Source: Pseudomonas sp. M30-35 (GTDB lineage Bacteria; Pseudomonadota; Gammaproteobacteria; Pseudomonadales; Pseudomonadaceae). Taken from it: DNA of 64,000 bases. The stretch covers positions 3,906,001 through 3,970,000 of the forward strand of contig NZ_CP020892.1 in NCBI RefSeq assembly GCF_002163625.1. Reading direction: 5' to 3'. Made by a program: the position numbers and the translations under genes. The notes below the pieces were generated by a model. The model made no database searches and had not been told where the DNA came from. It worked only from the letters and a program-made list of their open reading frames with translations. Of the stretch, positions 1 to 8,902 are shown in pieces; the first letter of the stretch is position 1; the number at the start of each line of letters is the position of its first letter.

Positions 1-169
1 ACGAAACGGCCAGGGTGACACTCAACTCAAACCATGGCAGCACCAGCAAACCAGACTTATAGACAAGCCCCACCGCGCCAGCCTGGGCGGCGAGCACCAA
101 GAAGCGGATCAGAATTAAACGCCTGAGGTTTTGCCGACTGGCCGACAACAACTGCACCGGTGCGAGCAT
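1..169 (-). CDS. roxS: Sensor histidine kinase RoxS/RegB-type, N-terminus only
   Basis: Partial gene that runs off the left edge; 56 codons are visible. The start codon (complement of 167-169) has a good GGAG ribosome site 6 bases upstream. The peptide begins MLAPVQLLSASRQNLRRLIL and goes straight into hydrophobic segments, as in the membrane-spanning N-terminus of RegB/PrrB/RoxS redox-sensing kinases. The kinase core is outside the window, so the name rests on the N-terminal look and on position: in P. aeruginosa roxS lies beside the SIMPL-protein and dpp genes, as here. Other six-helix kinases are possible. Confidence 0.6.
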   Translation of the reverse strand, partial: MLAPVQLLSASRQNLRRLILIRFLVLAAQAGAVGLVYKSGLLVLPWFELSVTLAVS

Positions 170-518
170 TGGTTCTCCGATAACGCCTGTTACAAGTCTG
201 GCGAGTATAACCAAGCAACCGAATTACCTAGTGCGTCAACACGCCGCAGTTGAGGCACTTTGCAACGGATAATGGCTGAACAACACCAAGCTAAAACACT
301 CAAAGTAGTTTAGCGGGCTTAATCATCAGGTTGCTGGCTGGGTCTGGCACAAGCCTCTAACGCGGCGTTTGTGCGGTGTAGATAAGCCGAGTGATAGGAC
401 CGCTGTGACTGCCTTATTATTTTTTAAATTGTTTAACCCGAATCCATCACAAAGACCGTCTACCCTTGTGAACCTAGTGTGCAAGCTGTGCACCAACACG
501 CCAATTAAGGAAGTATCC
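170..518. other. Divergent intergenic region roxS / SIMPL gene
   Basis: About 350 bases without a convincing gene. It must hold the promoters of both divergent genes. A TATACT hexamer on the minus strand near 206-211 could be the -10 of roxS, but no good -35 partner is visible. No hairpin terminator or repeat was seen. Confidence 0.4.
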
Positions 519-1241
519 ATGCAATCAATGTCACGTCTCCCAAGCCTCGCAACCGCCCTGCTATTAACAGCCAGCAGCCTGCTGAGCCTCTCTGCGCATG
601 CTGATGAAGCCCGCTACAACCAAGTAGCCCTGCGCGCTGAAGTCAGTGAAGAGATCGCCCATGACCTGATGCACGTGACTTTTTATACAGAGTCGCAAAA
701 CAGTGACCCTGCAGCGCTTGCCACTGAAGTCACGCAAACCCTCAACGCCGCGCTGAAACAAGCACGCGCAGCACAAGGGGTCAGCGTTGCAACCGGCAGC
801 CGCAACAGCTATCCGGTATATGACGAAAAAGGCAAGAAGATCATCGCATGGCGCGAACGTGCTGAAGTGCGCCTTGAAAGTGCAGATTTTGCCGCGCTAT
901 CGAAGCTGACCGGCGACATGCTGAAAACCATGCAGATGAGTTCAATGAGCTTCAGCATTGCCGACAACACGCGCAAGAGCAAAGAAGACACCATGCTTAA
1001 AGGTGCAGTTGATGCATTCAAAGCGCGCGCCGAACTGGCGACTCAAGCGTTGGGTGGCAAGGGTTACAAGCTGGTGAGTCTGAACATCAACAGTGGCGGC
1101 TTCCAAACGCCAATGCCGATTCGCATGGCACGCGGTAAAAGCATGGAAATGATGATGGACGCGGCGCCACCTGAAGTAGAAGCAGGCACCAGCCAAGTCA
1201 CAGTTAATGCCGACGGCGTGATAGAAGTACTAATGCCCTAA
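519..1241 (+). CDS. Periplasmic SIMPL-domain (DUF541) protein
   Basis: 240-residue protein. The start at 519 is chosen over an upstream in-frame ATG at 369 because AAGGAAG lies just before it and the product then begins with a clean signal peptide of about 28 residues ending AHA. The mature part has the alternating pattern of SIMPL/DUF541 proteins, including a VALRAEVSEE-type first strand and a basic-acidic helical middle (about residues 140-175). Family members are periplasmic or outer-membrane associated and their biochemical role is poorly defined. In P. aeruginosa a homologue sits between roxS and the dpp cluster, the same context as here. A strong hairpin follows the stop, so the gene is probably monocistronic. 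Confidence 0.8.
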   Translation: MQSMSRLPSLATALLLTASSLLSLSAHADEARYNQVALRAEVSEEIAHDLMHVTFYTESQNSDPAALATEVTQTLNAALKQARAAQGVSVATGSRNSYPVYDEKGKKIIAWRERAEVRLESADFAALSKLTGDMLKTMQMSSMSFSIADNTRKSKEDTMLKGAVDAFKARAELATQALGGKGYKLVSLNINSGGFQTPMPIRMARGKSMEMMMDAAPPEVEAGTSQVTVNADGVIEVLMP

Positions 1242-1274
1242 AAAGTAACACTTCAAAGCACTAAAACGACGCAC

Positions 1275-1298
1275 CGCCGCTATGCCTCCATAGCGGCG
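1275..1298 (+). terminator. Hairpin after SIMPL gene
   Basis: Perfect 10-bp stem CGCCGCTATG / CATAGCGGCG with a 4-base loop, followed by TTTCG. The T-run is short, so termination may be partial. Confidence 0.6.
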
Positions 1299-1472
1299 TT
1301 TCGCCATGTTTAAACCTAAAGTTTGTCTAAATGCGACAGCAACGTACACCACATCTACGGATAGCCCAGTTTATGAGTTAACGCACTTGTCTCCGGCATG
1401 TGCCCTGCATAGTTTCATCCAAGGTCTCCATAAGAGGCCCCTCAACATAACCACAACAAACATGAGGTTTCT

Positions 1473-3074
1473 ATGCGTAAGAATGCCGTCATCCAGGCAA
1501 TGCTGGTCGCTGGGCTGATCGCCAGTGCGCCATTTGCTCAGGCTGCAAGCAATCTAGTCTTTTGTTCAGAAGGCAGCCCCGCAGGTTTTGACCCTGCGCT
1601 ATACACCACAGGCACCGACTTTGATGCGGCCGCCGAGACCGTATTCAACCGTCTGACTCAGTTTGAACGTGGCGGCACCACGGTAATTCCTGGTCTTGCT
1701 GAGAAATGGGATATTTCCAATGACGGCCTGACCTACACCTTTCATCTACGCCCTGGGGTGAAGTTTCATACCACCAGCTACTTCAAGCCAAGCCGCGAGT
1801 TTGATGCAGACGACGTGCTGTTCACCTTCCATCGCATGCTCAACAAAGACGATCCATTTCGTAAAGCTTACCCAACAGAATTCCCTTACTTCACCGACAT
1901 GGGCATGGATCAAAACATTGCCAAAATCGACAAAGTCGATGACATGACCGTGCGTTTCACCCTCAATACAGTAGACGCTGCGTTCGTCCAGAACCTCGCC
2001 ATGAGCTTCGCCTCTATTCAGTCCGCCGAATATGCCGCGCAACTGTTGAAAGAGGGCAAAGCCAGCGACATCAACCAGAAGCCAATCGGCACGGGGCCGT
2101 TCGTATTCAAGCGTTATCAGAAAGATGCGCAGATTCGTTTCACCGGCAACAAGGAATACTGGAACCCGGATGATGTGAAGATCGACAACCTGATCTTCGC
2201 CATCAATACCGATGCATCAGTGCGCATGCAAAAGCTTAAGGCTGGTGAATGCCAGGTCAGCGTGTACCCACGCCCTGCGGATCTCGAATCGCTGAAGGCC
2301 GATGCCAAGCTGCAACTACCGGATCAAGCGGGTTTCAACCTCGGTTATATCGCCTACAACATTGAGCACCCGCCATTCGACAAGCTCGAAGTGCGTCAGG
2401 CGCTGGACATGGCGGTCAACAAACAGGCCATCATCAATGCGGTGTACCAAGGTGCAGGCCAACTGGCCGTCAACAGCATCCCGCCAACTCAATGGTCTTA
2501 CGACGACACCATCAAGGATGCGGCCTTCGACCCAGAGAAAGCCAAACAACTGCTCAAGGATGCCGGCGTTAAAGAAGGCACTGAAATCACTTTGTGGGCC
2601 ATGCCAGTACAGCGTCCCTACAACCCTAACGCCAAGTTGATGGCTGAAATGCTTCAGGCTGACTGGGCCAAGATCGGGATCAAGGCCAGAATCGTCAGCT
2701 ATGAGTGGGGCGAGTACAACAAGCGCGCCAAAGCTGGTGAACACGACGCTCTGCTGATTGGTTGGACCGGCGACAATGGTGACCCGGACAACTGGCTGGG
2801 CGTGCTCTACGGCTGTGACTCAATCGGTGGCAACAACTACAGCCGCTGGTGCGACAAAGACTTCGACGGTTTGGTCAAGAAGGCCAAAACGCTCAACGAT
2901 AAGGACGAGCGCAGCAAGCTTTACATGCAAGCGCAGCACATCCTCAAGGACAACGTGCCAATCACCCCAGTGGCACACTCAACCGTCTTCCAGCCGATGA
3001 GCAAATCGGTAAAAGGCTTCAAAATCAGTCCATTCGGCCTTAACTCGTTCTACGGCGTCAGCGTCGAGAAATAA
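1473..3074 (+). CDS. dppA: Dipeptide ABC transporter binding protein (DppA-like, copy 1)
   Basis: 533-residue periplasmic solute-binding protein of the SBP_bac_5 (cluster C, peptide/nickel) family. It has a signal peptide of about 24 residues ending FAQA, the usual mature start NLVFCSEGSPAGFDP, and the family pattern LTYTFHLRPGVKFH at about residues 85-100, which is part of the peptide-binding fold. It delivers di- and tripeptides to the DppBCDF membrane complex encoded downstream. GAGG lies 8 bases before the start. It is followed by two hairpins and then a second, related binding protein, so the cluster feeds at least two receptors into one permease. Specificity cannot be read from sequence. 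Confidence 0.9.
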   Translation: MRKNAVIQAMLVAGLIASAPFAQAASNLVFCSEGSPAGFDPALYTTGTDFDAAAETVFNRLTQFERGGTTVIPGLAEKWDISNDGLTYTFHLRPGVKFHTTSYFKPSREFDADDVLFTFHRMLNKDDPFRKAYPTEFPYFTDMGMDQNIAKIDKVDDMTVRFTLNTVDAAFVQNLAMSFASIQSAEYAAQLLKEGKASDINQKPIGTGPFVFKRYQKDAQIRFTGNKEYWNPDDVKIDNLIFAINTDASVRMQKLKAGECQVSVYPRPADLESLKADAKLQLPDQAGFNLGYIAYNIEHPPFDKLEVRQALDMAVNKQAIINAVYQGAGQLAVNSIPPTQWSYDDTIKDAAFDPEKAKQLLKDAGVKEGTEITLWAMPVQRPYNPNAKLMAEMLQADWAKIGIKARIVSYEWGEYNKRAKAGEHDALLIGWTGDNGDPDNWLGVLYGCDSIGGNNYSRWCDKDFDGLVKKAKTLNDKDERSKLYMQAQHILKDNVPITPVAHSTVFQPMSKSVKGFKISPFGLNSFYGVSVEK

Positions 3075-3085
3075 CCCTAGCAGCT

Positions 3086-3118
3086 GTTATCCAGCCGACC
3101 AAACGTCGGTTGGATAAC
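3086..3118 (+). other. Stem-loop between the two dppA genes
   Basis: GTTATCCA-CCGAC on the left pairs with GTCGG-TGGATAAC on the right around a CAAAC loop, with one internal mismatch. There is no T-run, so an mRNA-stabilising or partial attenuation role is more likely than full termination. It would raise dppA1 mRNA relative to the downstream genes. Confidence 0.5.
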
Positions 3119-3121
3119 CGG

Positions 3122-3151
3122 GCGCCAGCAAGCCTATCCGCCTGCTGGCGC
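3122..3151 (+). other. Second stem-loop between the two dppA genes
   Basis: GCGCCAGCA pairs perfectly with TGCTGGCGC (9 bp) around a 12-base loop, 3 bases after the previous hairpin. No T-run follows. Confidence 0.5.
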
Positions 3152-3179
3152 ATTCCGAATACGCATCAGGGATTACTCA

Positions 3180-4796
3180 ATGCCAAACCCTAGATCACAA
3201 TTATTGTTTAGCCTGCTTTTGCTCGGCAGCAGCCTTGGCGCAAGCGTGGTTGAAGCCGCCAACAAAGACAGTCTGATTGTCTGCACCGAAGCCAGCCCGG
3301 AAGGTTTTGATGTGGTGCAATACACTGCAGCAGTGACGGCCGATGCTTCGGCTGAAACAGTGCTTGAGCGACTGGTCCGGTTCGCTCCGGGCACCACCGA
3401 TATAGAGCCTGCACTGGCCGAGCGTTGGGATATTTCCGAAGACGGCCTGAGCTACACCTTCCACCTGCGCAAGAACGTTAGATTTCATCACGCCGAAACA
3501 TTCAAGCCGACGCGCGATTTCAATGCCGACGATGTGCTCTGGAGTTTCAACCGCCAGTTAGATCCAGATCACCCCTGGCACGACCAGGCGTTGCGCGGCT
3601 ATCCCTATGCAGAATCAATGGGCATGGCCAGCATTATTCAGCGCATCGACAAGCTTGACGAGCACAGCGTTCGCTTCACCCTGAACCACCCCGAAGCACC
3701 GTTCCTTGCCGATATGGCGATGGGCTTTGCCTCGATCTATTCCGCCGAGTACGCCGACCAGCTACTTGCACAAAACAACAGCAAACAACTCAACAGCCAT
3801 CCCATTGGCACTGGGCCGTTTGTATTTGATCGCTACAGTAAAGACTCCCAAGTCCGCTATCACGCGAACCCGGAATACTGGGACGGTGTACCGGCAATCA
3901 AAAAGCTGTTGTTCGCCATCACCCCTGATCCAAATGTGCGCATTCAACAACTAAAGGCCGACGCCTGCCAGATTGCGCTGTATCCACGACCGACCGATAT
4001 TGCGGCACTAAAAACCAGCCCCGGGGTAAAGGTTCAGGCACTGGACTCATTGCTCACCGCTTATGTAGCCATCAACACCCGGCGCCCACCGCTGGATGAT
4101 GTGCGCGTACGCCGTGCAATTAATATGGCCTTCGATAAGGCCGCTTATGTACGCGCACAGTATGGTGAAGGCGGCGCGACACCCGCTGTTGCGCCTTATC
4201 CGCCGACACTCTGGGGCCACGATGCACAACTGCTTGGCTGGCCGCATGATGTAAAACGTGCGCGGCAACTGCTTGAGGAGTCGGGCCACACCGAGGGGTT
4301 CAAACTGTCTATCTGGACCCGTCCAGGTGGCGGCCCGACTAATCCCAACCCCGGTATCGGCGCACAAATGCTGCAGGCAGACCTCGCCACAATCGGCATC
4401 ACCGCTGATATTCGCGTGTTTGAATGGGGTGAGCTAATCAAGCGCGCCAAGAACGGCGAGCACGATTTGGTGTTTATGGGCTGGGCTGGCGACAACGGCG
4501 ACCCGGACAACTTCCTTACTCCCAATCTGTCGTGCGCCGCCGCAAAGTCGGGTGAAAACATGTCCGGCTGGTGCGACAAAGACTTTAATGCACTGCTCCA
4601 AGAGGCGCGCCGGGTTAGCCCTCGCCCGCAACGTGCAGCGCTGTATCGCGAAGCATTATCAATATTTCAGGATCAAGCGCCATGGATTGCCCTCGCCTAC
4701 CCGAAACAGTTCACCGCCCTGCGCAGCAATGTACAGGGCTTTGTACAAAGCCCGATGGGTTCAAATAACTTTGCCAAAGTGAGCCTCAAGCCCTAA
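3180..4796 (+). CDS. dppA: Dipeptide ABC transporter binding protein (DppA-like, copy 2)
   Basis: 538-residue paralogue of the preceding gene, with signal peptide of about 26 residues (ending VVEA) and mature start SLIVCTEASPEGFDV. The motif GLSYTFHLRKNVRFH and the late GWAGDNGDPDNFL block (also present as GWTGDNGDPDNWL in copy 1) show that both are the same SBP_bac_5 subfamily. The two copies are clearly diverged, so they probably bind different peptides. P. aeruginosa also keeps several dppA paralogues beside one dppBCDF set. GGGA precedes the start. Confidence 0.88.
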   Translation: MPNPRSQLLFSLLLLGSSLGASVVEAANKDSLIVCTEASPEGFDVVQYTAAVTADASAETVLERLVRFAPGTTDIEPALAERWDISEDGLSYTFHLRKNVRFHHAETFKPTRDFNADDVLWSFNRQLDPDHPWHDQALRGYPYAESMGMASIIQRIDKLDEHSVRFTLNHPEAPFLADMAMGFASIYSAEYADQLLAQNNSKQLNSHPIGTGPFVFDRYSKDSQVRYHANPEYWDGVPAIKKLLFAITPDPNVRIQQLKADACQIALYPRPTDIAALKTSPGVKVQALDSLLTAYVAINTRRPPLDDVRVRRAINMAFDKAAYVRAQYGEGGATPAVAPYPPTLWGHDAQLLGWPHDVKRARQLLEESGHTEGFKLSIWTRPGGGPTNPNPGIGAQMLQADLATIGITADIRVFEWGELIKRAKNGEHDLVFMGWAGDNGDPDNFLTPNLSCAAAKSGENMSGWCDKDFNALLQEARRVSPRPQRAALYREALSIFQDQAPWIALAYPKQFTALRSNVQGFVQSPMGSNNFAKVSLKP

Positions 4797-4911
4797 CAAC
4801 CAAGCTAAAGCGAATGCAGGCACTGTATTCGGCAATGTTGCGTACTCGTTATAAAAAATCGCTGAGCCACGTAGCTTGGTGAACTGAAAATTGCTGGAGT
4901 GTTAAAACCGT

Positions 4912-5922
4912 ATGTTGTCTTTTATTGCCAGGCGTCTGGGACTACTGATCCCAACCTTCTTCGGCGTTACCCTACTGACCTTCGCGTTAATTCGGATGAT
5001 TCCCGGTGACCCGGTCGAAGTGATGATGGGCGAGCGACGTGTCGACCCCGCACTGCACGCCGAAGCGCTACACCGACTGGGCCTCGACAAACCCTTGTAT
5101 GCCCAATACTTCGATTACATTGGCAATCTCGCACAGGGCGACCTGGGTGAATCCCTGCGCACTCGCGAAAGTGTCTGGCATGAGTTCATCACCCTATTTC
5201 CCGCGACCCTTGAACTGTCGCTGGCGGCCTTGTTGTTTGCTGGCACGCTTGGGCTAACTGCCGGAGTGATTGCAGCGCTGAAACGGGGCTCGTTGTTCGA
5301 TCACGGCGTCATGGGCATATCACTGGCCGGTTACTCCATGCCGATTTTCTGGTGGGGTCTGCTGCTGATCATGTTCTTCTCGGTCTGGCTCGGCTGGACG
5401 CCGGTGTCCGGGCGTATCAACTTGCTTTACGACATCGAACCGCGCACCGGCTTTATGCTGATCGACACCCTGCTCTCGGATGAAGAAGGCTCGTTTATCG
5501 ATGCCCTGCAACACCTGATTCTGCCAGCAATCGTGCTCGGCACTATTCCGCTGGCGGTTATCGCCCGCATGACCCGCTCGGCAATGCTCGAAGTTCTGCG
5601 TGAAGATTACGTGCGAACCGCCCGCGCCAAAGGCCTGTCACCCACCCGCGTGGTATTCGTTCACGGCCTGCGTAACGCGCTGATACCGGTACTCACGGTG
5701 ATTGGTTTACAGGTCGGCACATTGCTGGCTGGCGCGGTGTTGACTGAGACTATTTTCTCCTGGCCCGGTGTCGGTAAATGGCTGATCGAGTCGATTGGCG
5801 CACGTGACTATCCGGTGGTGCAAAACGGCATCCTGCTGATCGCCTGCCTGGTCATTATGGTCAACTTCGTCGTCGATATTCTCTACGGCTTGGCCAACCC
5901 ACGCATTCGCCATCAGCGCTAA
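4912..5922 (+). CDS. dppB: Dipeptide ABC transporter permease DppB
   Basis: 336-residue inner-membrane permease. The N-terminus MLSFIARRLGLLIPTFFGVT and the pattern MIPGDPVEVMMG are typical of DppB/OppB. The cytoplasmic coupling loop that contacts the ATPase is visible as YVRTARAKGLSPTRVV around residues 227-242. About six membrane helices are expected. The gene stands 11 bases before dppC in a tight operon with dppC, dppD and dppF. Confidence 0.93.
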   Translation: MLSFIARRLGLLIPTFFGVTLLTFALIRMIPGDPVEVMMGERRVDPALHAEALHRLGLDKPLYAQYFDYIGNLAQGDLGESLRTRESVWHEFITLFPATLELSLAALLFAGTLGLTAGVIAALKRGSLFDHGVMGISLAGYSMPIFWWGLLLIMFFSVWLGWTPVSGRINLLYDIEPRTGFMLIDTLLSDEEGSFIDALQHLILPAIVLGTIPLAVIARMTRSAMLEVLREDYVRTARAKGLSPTRVVFVHGLRNALIPVLTVIGLQVGTLLAGAVLTETIFSWPGVGKWLIESIGARDYPVVQNGILLIACLVIMVNFVVDILYGLANPRIRHQR

Positions 5923-5933
5923 GGAGGCCTGAA

Positions 5934-6845
5934 ATGACTATAACCAACTCCCTCCCGGCGGTTGATCAGAGCTTGCTCTACCCCTCGCCACTAAAAGAAT
6001 TCTGGCAAGCCTTCGCCCACAACAAAGGCGCAGTGGCTGGCTTGATGTTCATGATCCTGATTGTGTTCTGTGCATTGTTTGCGCCGTGGGTCGCGCCGTA
6101 TAACCCGAGCGAGCAGTTTCGCGACTTCCTGCTGACGCCGCCGTCATGGCTCGAAGGTGGCCAGTGGCAGTTCTTGCTGGGCACCGATGAGCTCGGCCGT
6201 GATCTGCTTTCGCGATTGATTCACGGGGCACGCTTGTCACTGATGATCGGCTTGGCATCAGTACTGATGTCGATGATCCCCGGTATTTTTCTAGGACTTG
6301 TCGCGGGTTTCTTCCCACGGCTATTGGGCCCTGGGATCATGCGCTTGATGGATGTAATGCTGGCCCTGCCCTCGTTGCTGCTGGCGGTGGCGATTGTTGC
6401 CATCCTCGGCCCTGGCTTGATCAATACCGTGATCGCGATTGCCATTGTCTCGCTGCCTTCGTACGTGCGTCTGACCCGCGCGGCAGTAATGGTTGAACTG
6501 AACCGTGACTATGTAACTGCTGCACGCTTGGCTGACGCCAGCTTACCCCGCCTGATGTTCATTACGGTGCTGCCGAACTGCATGGCACCCTTGATTGTGC
6601 AGGCAACCCTGAGCTTTTCTTCGGCGATTCTCGATGCAGCCGCACTGGGCTTCCTTGGCCTTGGCGTGCAACCGCCAACGCCTGAGTGGGGCACCATGCT
6701 GGCGTCTGCGCGCGACTACATTGAGCGCGCGTGGTGGGTTGTCACCATGCCCGGCTTGGCCATTTTGCTCAGCGTGCTGGCAATCAACTTGATGGGCGAC
6801 GGTTTGCGCGATGCGCTAGACCCGAAACTCAAGAACGCAGTGTGA
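5934..6845 (+). CDS. dppC: Dipeptide ABC transporter permease DppC
   Basis: 303-residue second permease subunit of the dipeptide importer. It has the OppC N-terminal cytoplasmic extension, a first helix [21 protein letters not shown], the [20 protein letters not shown] signature and the EAA-type loop [23 protein letters not shown] precedes the start. Next gene begins 10 bases after the stop. Confidence 0.93.
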   Translation: MTITNSLPAVDQSLLYPSPLKEFWQAFAHNKGAVAGLMFMILIVFCALFAPWVAPYNPSEQFRDFLLTPPSWLEGGQWQFLLGTDELGRDLLSRLIHGARLSLMIGLASVLMSMIPGIFLGLVAGFFPRLLGPGIMRLMDVMLALPSLLLAVAIVAILGPGLINTVIAIAIVSLPSYVRLTRAAVMVELNRDYVTAARLADASLPRLMFITVLPNCMAPLIVQATLSFSSAILDAAALGFLGLGVQPPTPEWGTMLASARDYIERAWWVVTMPGLAILLSVLAINLMGDGLRDALDPKLKNAV

Positions 6846-6855
6846 GGAGCCCGGA

Positions 6856-7830
6856 ATGAGCTTGCTTGATATTAAAAATCTCAGCGTGCGCTTCGGCGAC
6901 GCGAATGCCGTTCCGGTTGTGGATGGCCTCGACATCAGTGTCGACAAAGGCGAAGTGCTGGCGATTGTTGGCGAGTCTGGTTCAGGTAAATCGGTGACCA
7001 TGATGGCGCTGATGGGCTTGGTTGAAGCACCGGGCAAGGTCAAAGCTGACAGCCTGCAGTTTGACGGCACCGACATGCTGCGCCTTAAAGGCAAACAGCG
7101 CCGCCACATCATCGGTAAAGATTTATCGATGATTTTCCAAGACCCAATGACCTCACTCAACCCAAGCTTCACTGTCGGCTTTCAGATTGAAGAAGTCCTG
7201 CACCAGCACATGGGCCTGAAAGGCAAAGCTGCGCGCCAACGGGCGCTGGAGTTACTTGAAAAGGTTGAGATACCGGGCGCAGCCAGTCGTCTCGAAGCCT
7301 ATCCGCATCAACTGTCTGGCGGTATGAGCCAACGGGTTGCGATTGCCATGGCGATAGCCGCCGAACCGAAACTGCTGATTGCCGATGAACCGACCACCGC
7401 CCTTGATGTAACCATTCAAGCGCAGATCATGGAGCTGTTACTCAATCTGCAGCGTGAGCAAGACATGGCGCTGGTACTGATCACCCACGACCTTGCGGTG
7501 GTTGCCGAAACCGCCCAGCGCGTGTGCGTCATGTACGCAGGCCAAGCGGTGGAAGTCGGTACGGTACCGGAGTTATTCAACACCCCCACTCACCCGTACA
7601 CCGAGGCGCTGCTCAAGGCAATCCCCGAGCACTCACTCGGCGCCGAGCGTTTATCGACATTGCCGGGTATCGTTCCGGGTCGCTACGACCGGCCGCAAGG
7701 CTGCTTGCTATCGCCGCGCTGCCCCTATGTGCAGGAGCAATGTCGCCAGCAACGACCGCAACTCGAACCCCATGCGCAAGGCGCTGTGCGTTGCTTCTTC
7801 CCGCTTAATCTGACTTCGGAGGTAGCTTGA
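6856..7830 (+). CDS. dppD: Dipeptide ABC transporter ATPase DppD
   Basis: 324-residue ATP-binding subunit. Walker A GESGSGKS (about residues 38-45), Q-loop [10 protein letters not shown], signature LSGGMSQR, Walker [13 protein letters not shown] and switch histidine in LITHDLAVV are all intact. The C-terminus has the oligopeptide-family tail with a cysteine cluster ([15 protein letters not shown]), a motif reported in some homologues to bind an iron-sulfur cluster. It works as a heterodimer with DppF; the stop codon overlaps the dppF start by one base. Confidence 0.94.
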   Translation: MSLLDIKNLSVRFGDANAVPVVDGLDISVDKGEVLAIVGESGSGKSVTMMALMGLVEAPGKVKADSLQFDGTDMLRLKGKQRRHIIGKDLSMIFQDPMTSLNPSFTVGFQIEEVLHQHMGLKGKAARQRALELLEKVEIPGAASRLEAYPHQLSGGMSQRVAIAMAIAAEPKLLIADEPTTALDVTIQAQIMELLLNLQREQDMALVLITHDLAVVAETAQRVCVMYAGQAVEVGTVPELFNTPTHPYTEALLKAIPEHSLGAERLSTLPGIVPGRYDRPQGCLLSPRCPYVQEQCRQQRPQLEPHAQGAVRCFFPLNLTSEVA

Positions 7831-8816
7831 TGAGCGCGCCTACAACTAACAGCGTGTTATCTGCTCGCGACCTCACTCGTCATTATTCGGTGTCCACCGG
7901 CTTGTTCCAGCCCAACGCCACGGTACAGGCACTCAATGGCGTCTCGTTTGAATTAGCCGCGGGCAAAACGCTGGCGGTTGTCGGTGAATCCGGCTGCGGT
8001 AAATCAACTCTGGCGCGGGCGTTGACCCTAATTGAGGAGCCCAGCTCGGGCTCGCTGCAAATTGCCGGTCAAGAAGTCACCGGCGCCAGCAAAGCCCAAC
8101 GCAAACAGCTGCGCCGCGACGTGCAAATGGTTTTCCAAAACCCTTATGCATCGTTGAATCCACGGCAGAAAATCGGCGATCAACTGGCCGAGCCGCTGGT
8201 AATCAACACATCATTATCGAAAGATGAACGCCGCGAAAAAGTCCAGGCGATGATGCAACAGGTCGGATTACGCCCAGAGCATTACCAGCGCTATCCGCAT
8301 ATGTTTTCCGGTGGCCAACGTCAGCGTATCGCCCTCGCCCGCGCCATGATGCTGACGCCCAAGGTTTTGGTTGCAGATGAGCCAACCTCCGCGCTGGATG
8401 TGTCGATCCAAGCCCAGGTCCTTAACCTGTTTATGGACCTGCAAGAAGAGCTCAATACCGGTTATGTATTTATCTCGCACAACCTCTCAGTGGTGCGCCA
8501 CGTAGCCGACGATGTATTGGTGATGTACCTCGGCAGGCCAGCGGAGATGGGCCCCAGCGAGCACATTTATCAACGCCCGCTGCATCCATACACCAAGGCA
8601 CTGCTGTCCGCGACGCCAGCAATTCATCCAGACCCGAACAAGCCAAAGATCAAGATCAGTGGCGAACTACCTAACCCGCTCAACCCGCCGACAGGTTGCG
8701 CGTTCCACAAGCGCTGCCCGTATGCGACAGAGCAATGTGAAATCGAGCGCCCGGAACTGCGTCTGCTCGATTCACGGCAAGTGGCTTGCCATCACGCCGA
8801 AGCCATCAACAGCTAA
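7830..8816 (+). CDS. dppF: Dipeptide ABC transporter ATPase DppF
   Basis: 328-residue second ATPase. The ATG at 7830 is preferred to the in-frame TTG three bases earlier because GGAGG is 8 bases upstream. Walker A GESGCGKS, Q-loop FQNPYASLNP, signature FSGGQRQR, Walker B VLVADEPTSALD and switch HNLSVVRH are intact, and the tail has the same cysteine cluster (CAFHKRCPYATEQC) as DppD. Last gene of the dpp operon; a long hairpin follows. Confidence 0.94.
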   Translation: MSAPTTNSVLSARDLTRHYSVSTGLFQPNATVQALNGVSFELAAGKTLAVVGESGCGKSTLARALTLIEEPSSGSLQIAGQEVTGASKAQRKQLRRDVQMVFQNPYASLNPRQKIGDQLAEPLVINTSLSKDERREKVQAMMQQVGLRPEHYQRYPHMFSGGQRQRIALARAMMLTPKVLVADEPTSALDVSIQAQVLNLFMDLQEELNTGYVFISHNLSVVRHVADDVLVMYLGRPAEMGPSEHIYQRPLHPYTKALLSATPAIHPDPNKPKIKISGELPNPLNPPTGCAFHKRCPYATEQCEIERPELRLLDSRQVACHHAEAINS

Positions 8817-8837
8817 TATCAACAGCTAAATAGTACA

Positions 8838-8869
8838 AAGCGCTTGGGCTTGAGTCGGCCCAAGCGCTT
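8838..8869. terminator. Bidirectional hairpin, dppF / piuB
   Basis: AAGCGCTTGGGC pairs perfectly with GCCCAAGCGCTT (12 bp, 8-base loop) between two converging genes. Short A and T flanks on both sides fit use in both directions. Confidence 0.75.
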
Positions 8870-8902
8870 ATGTTGCAGAAGCCCCTAAGTGGCTGGATTT
8901 CA

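Noticed and set aside
369..518. N-terminal extension of the SIMPL gene from ATG 369
   Set aside because: It would bury the signal peptide; a ribosome site is present only before 519.
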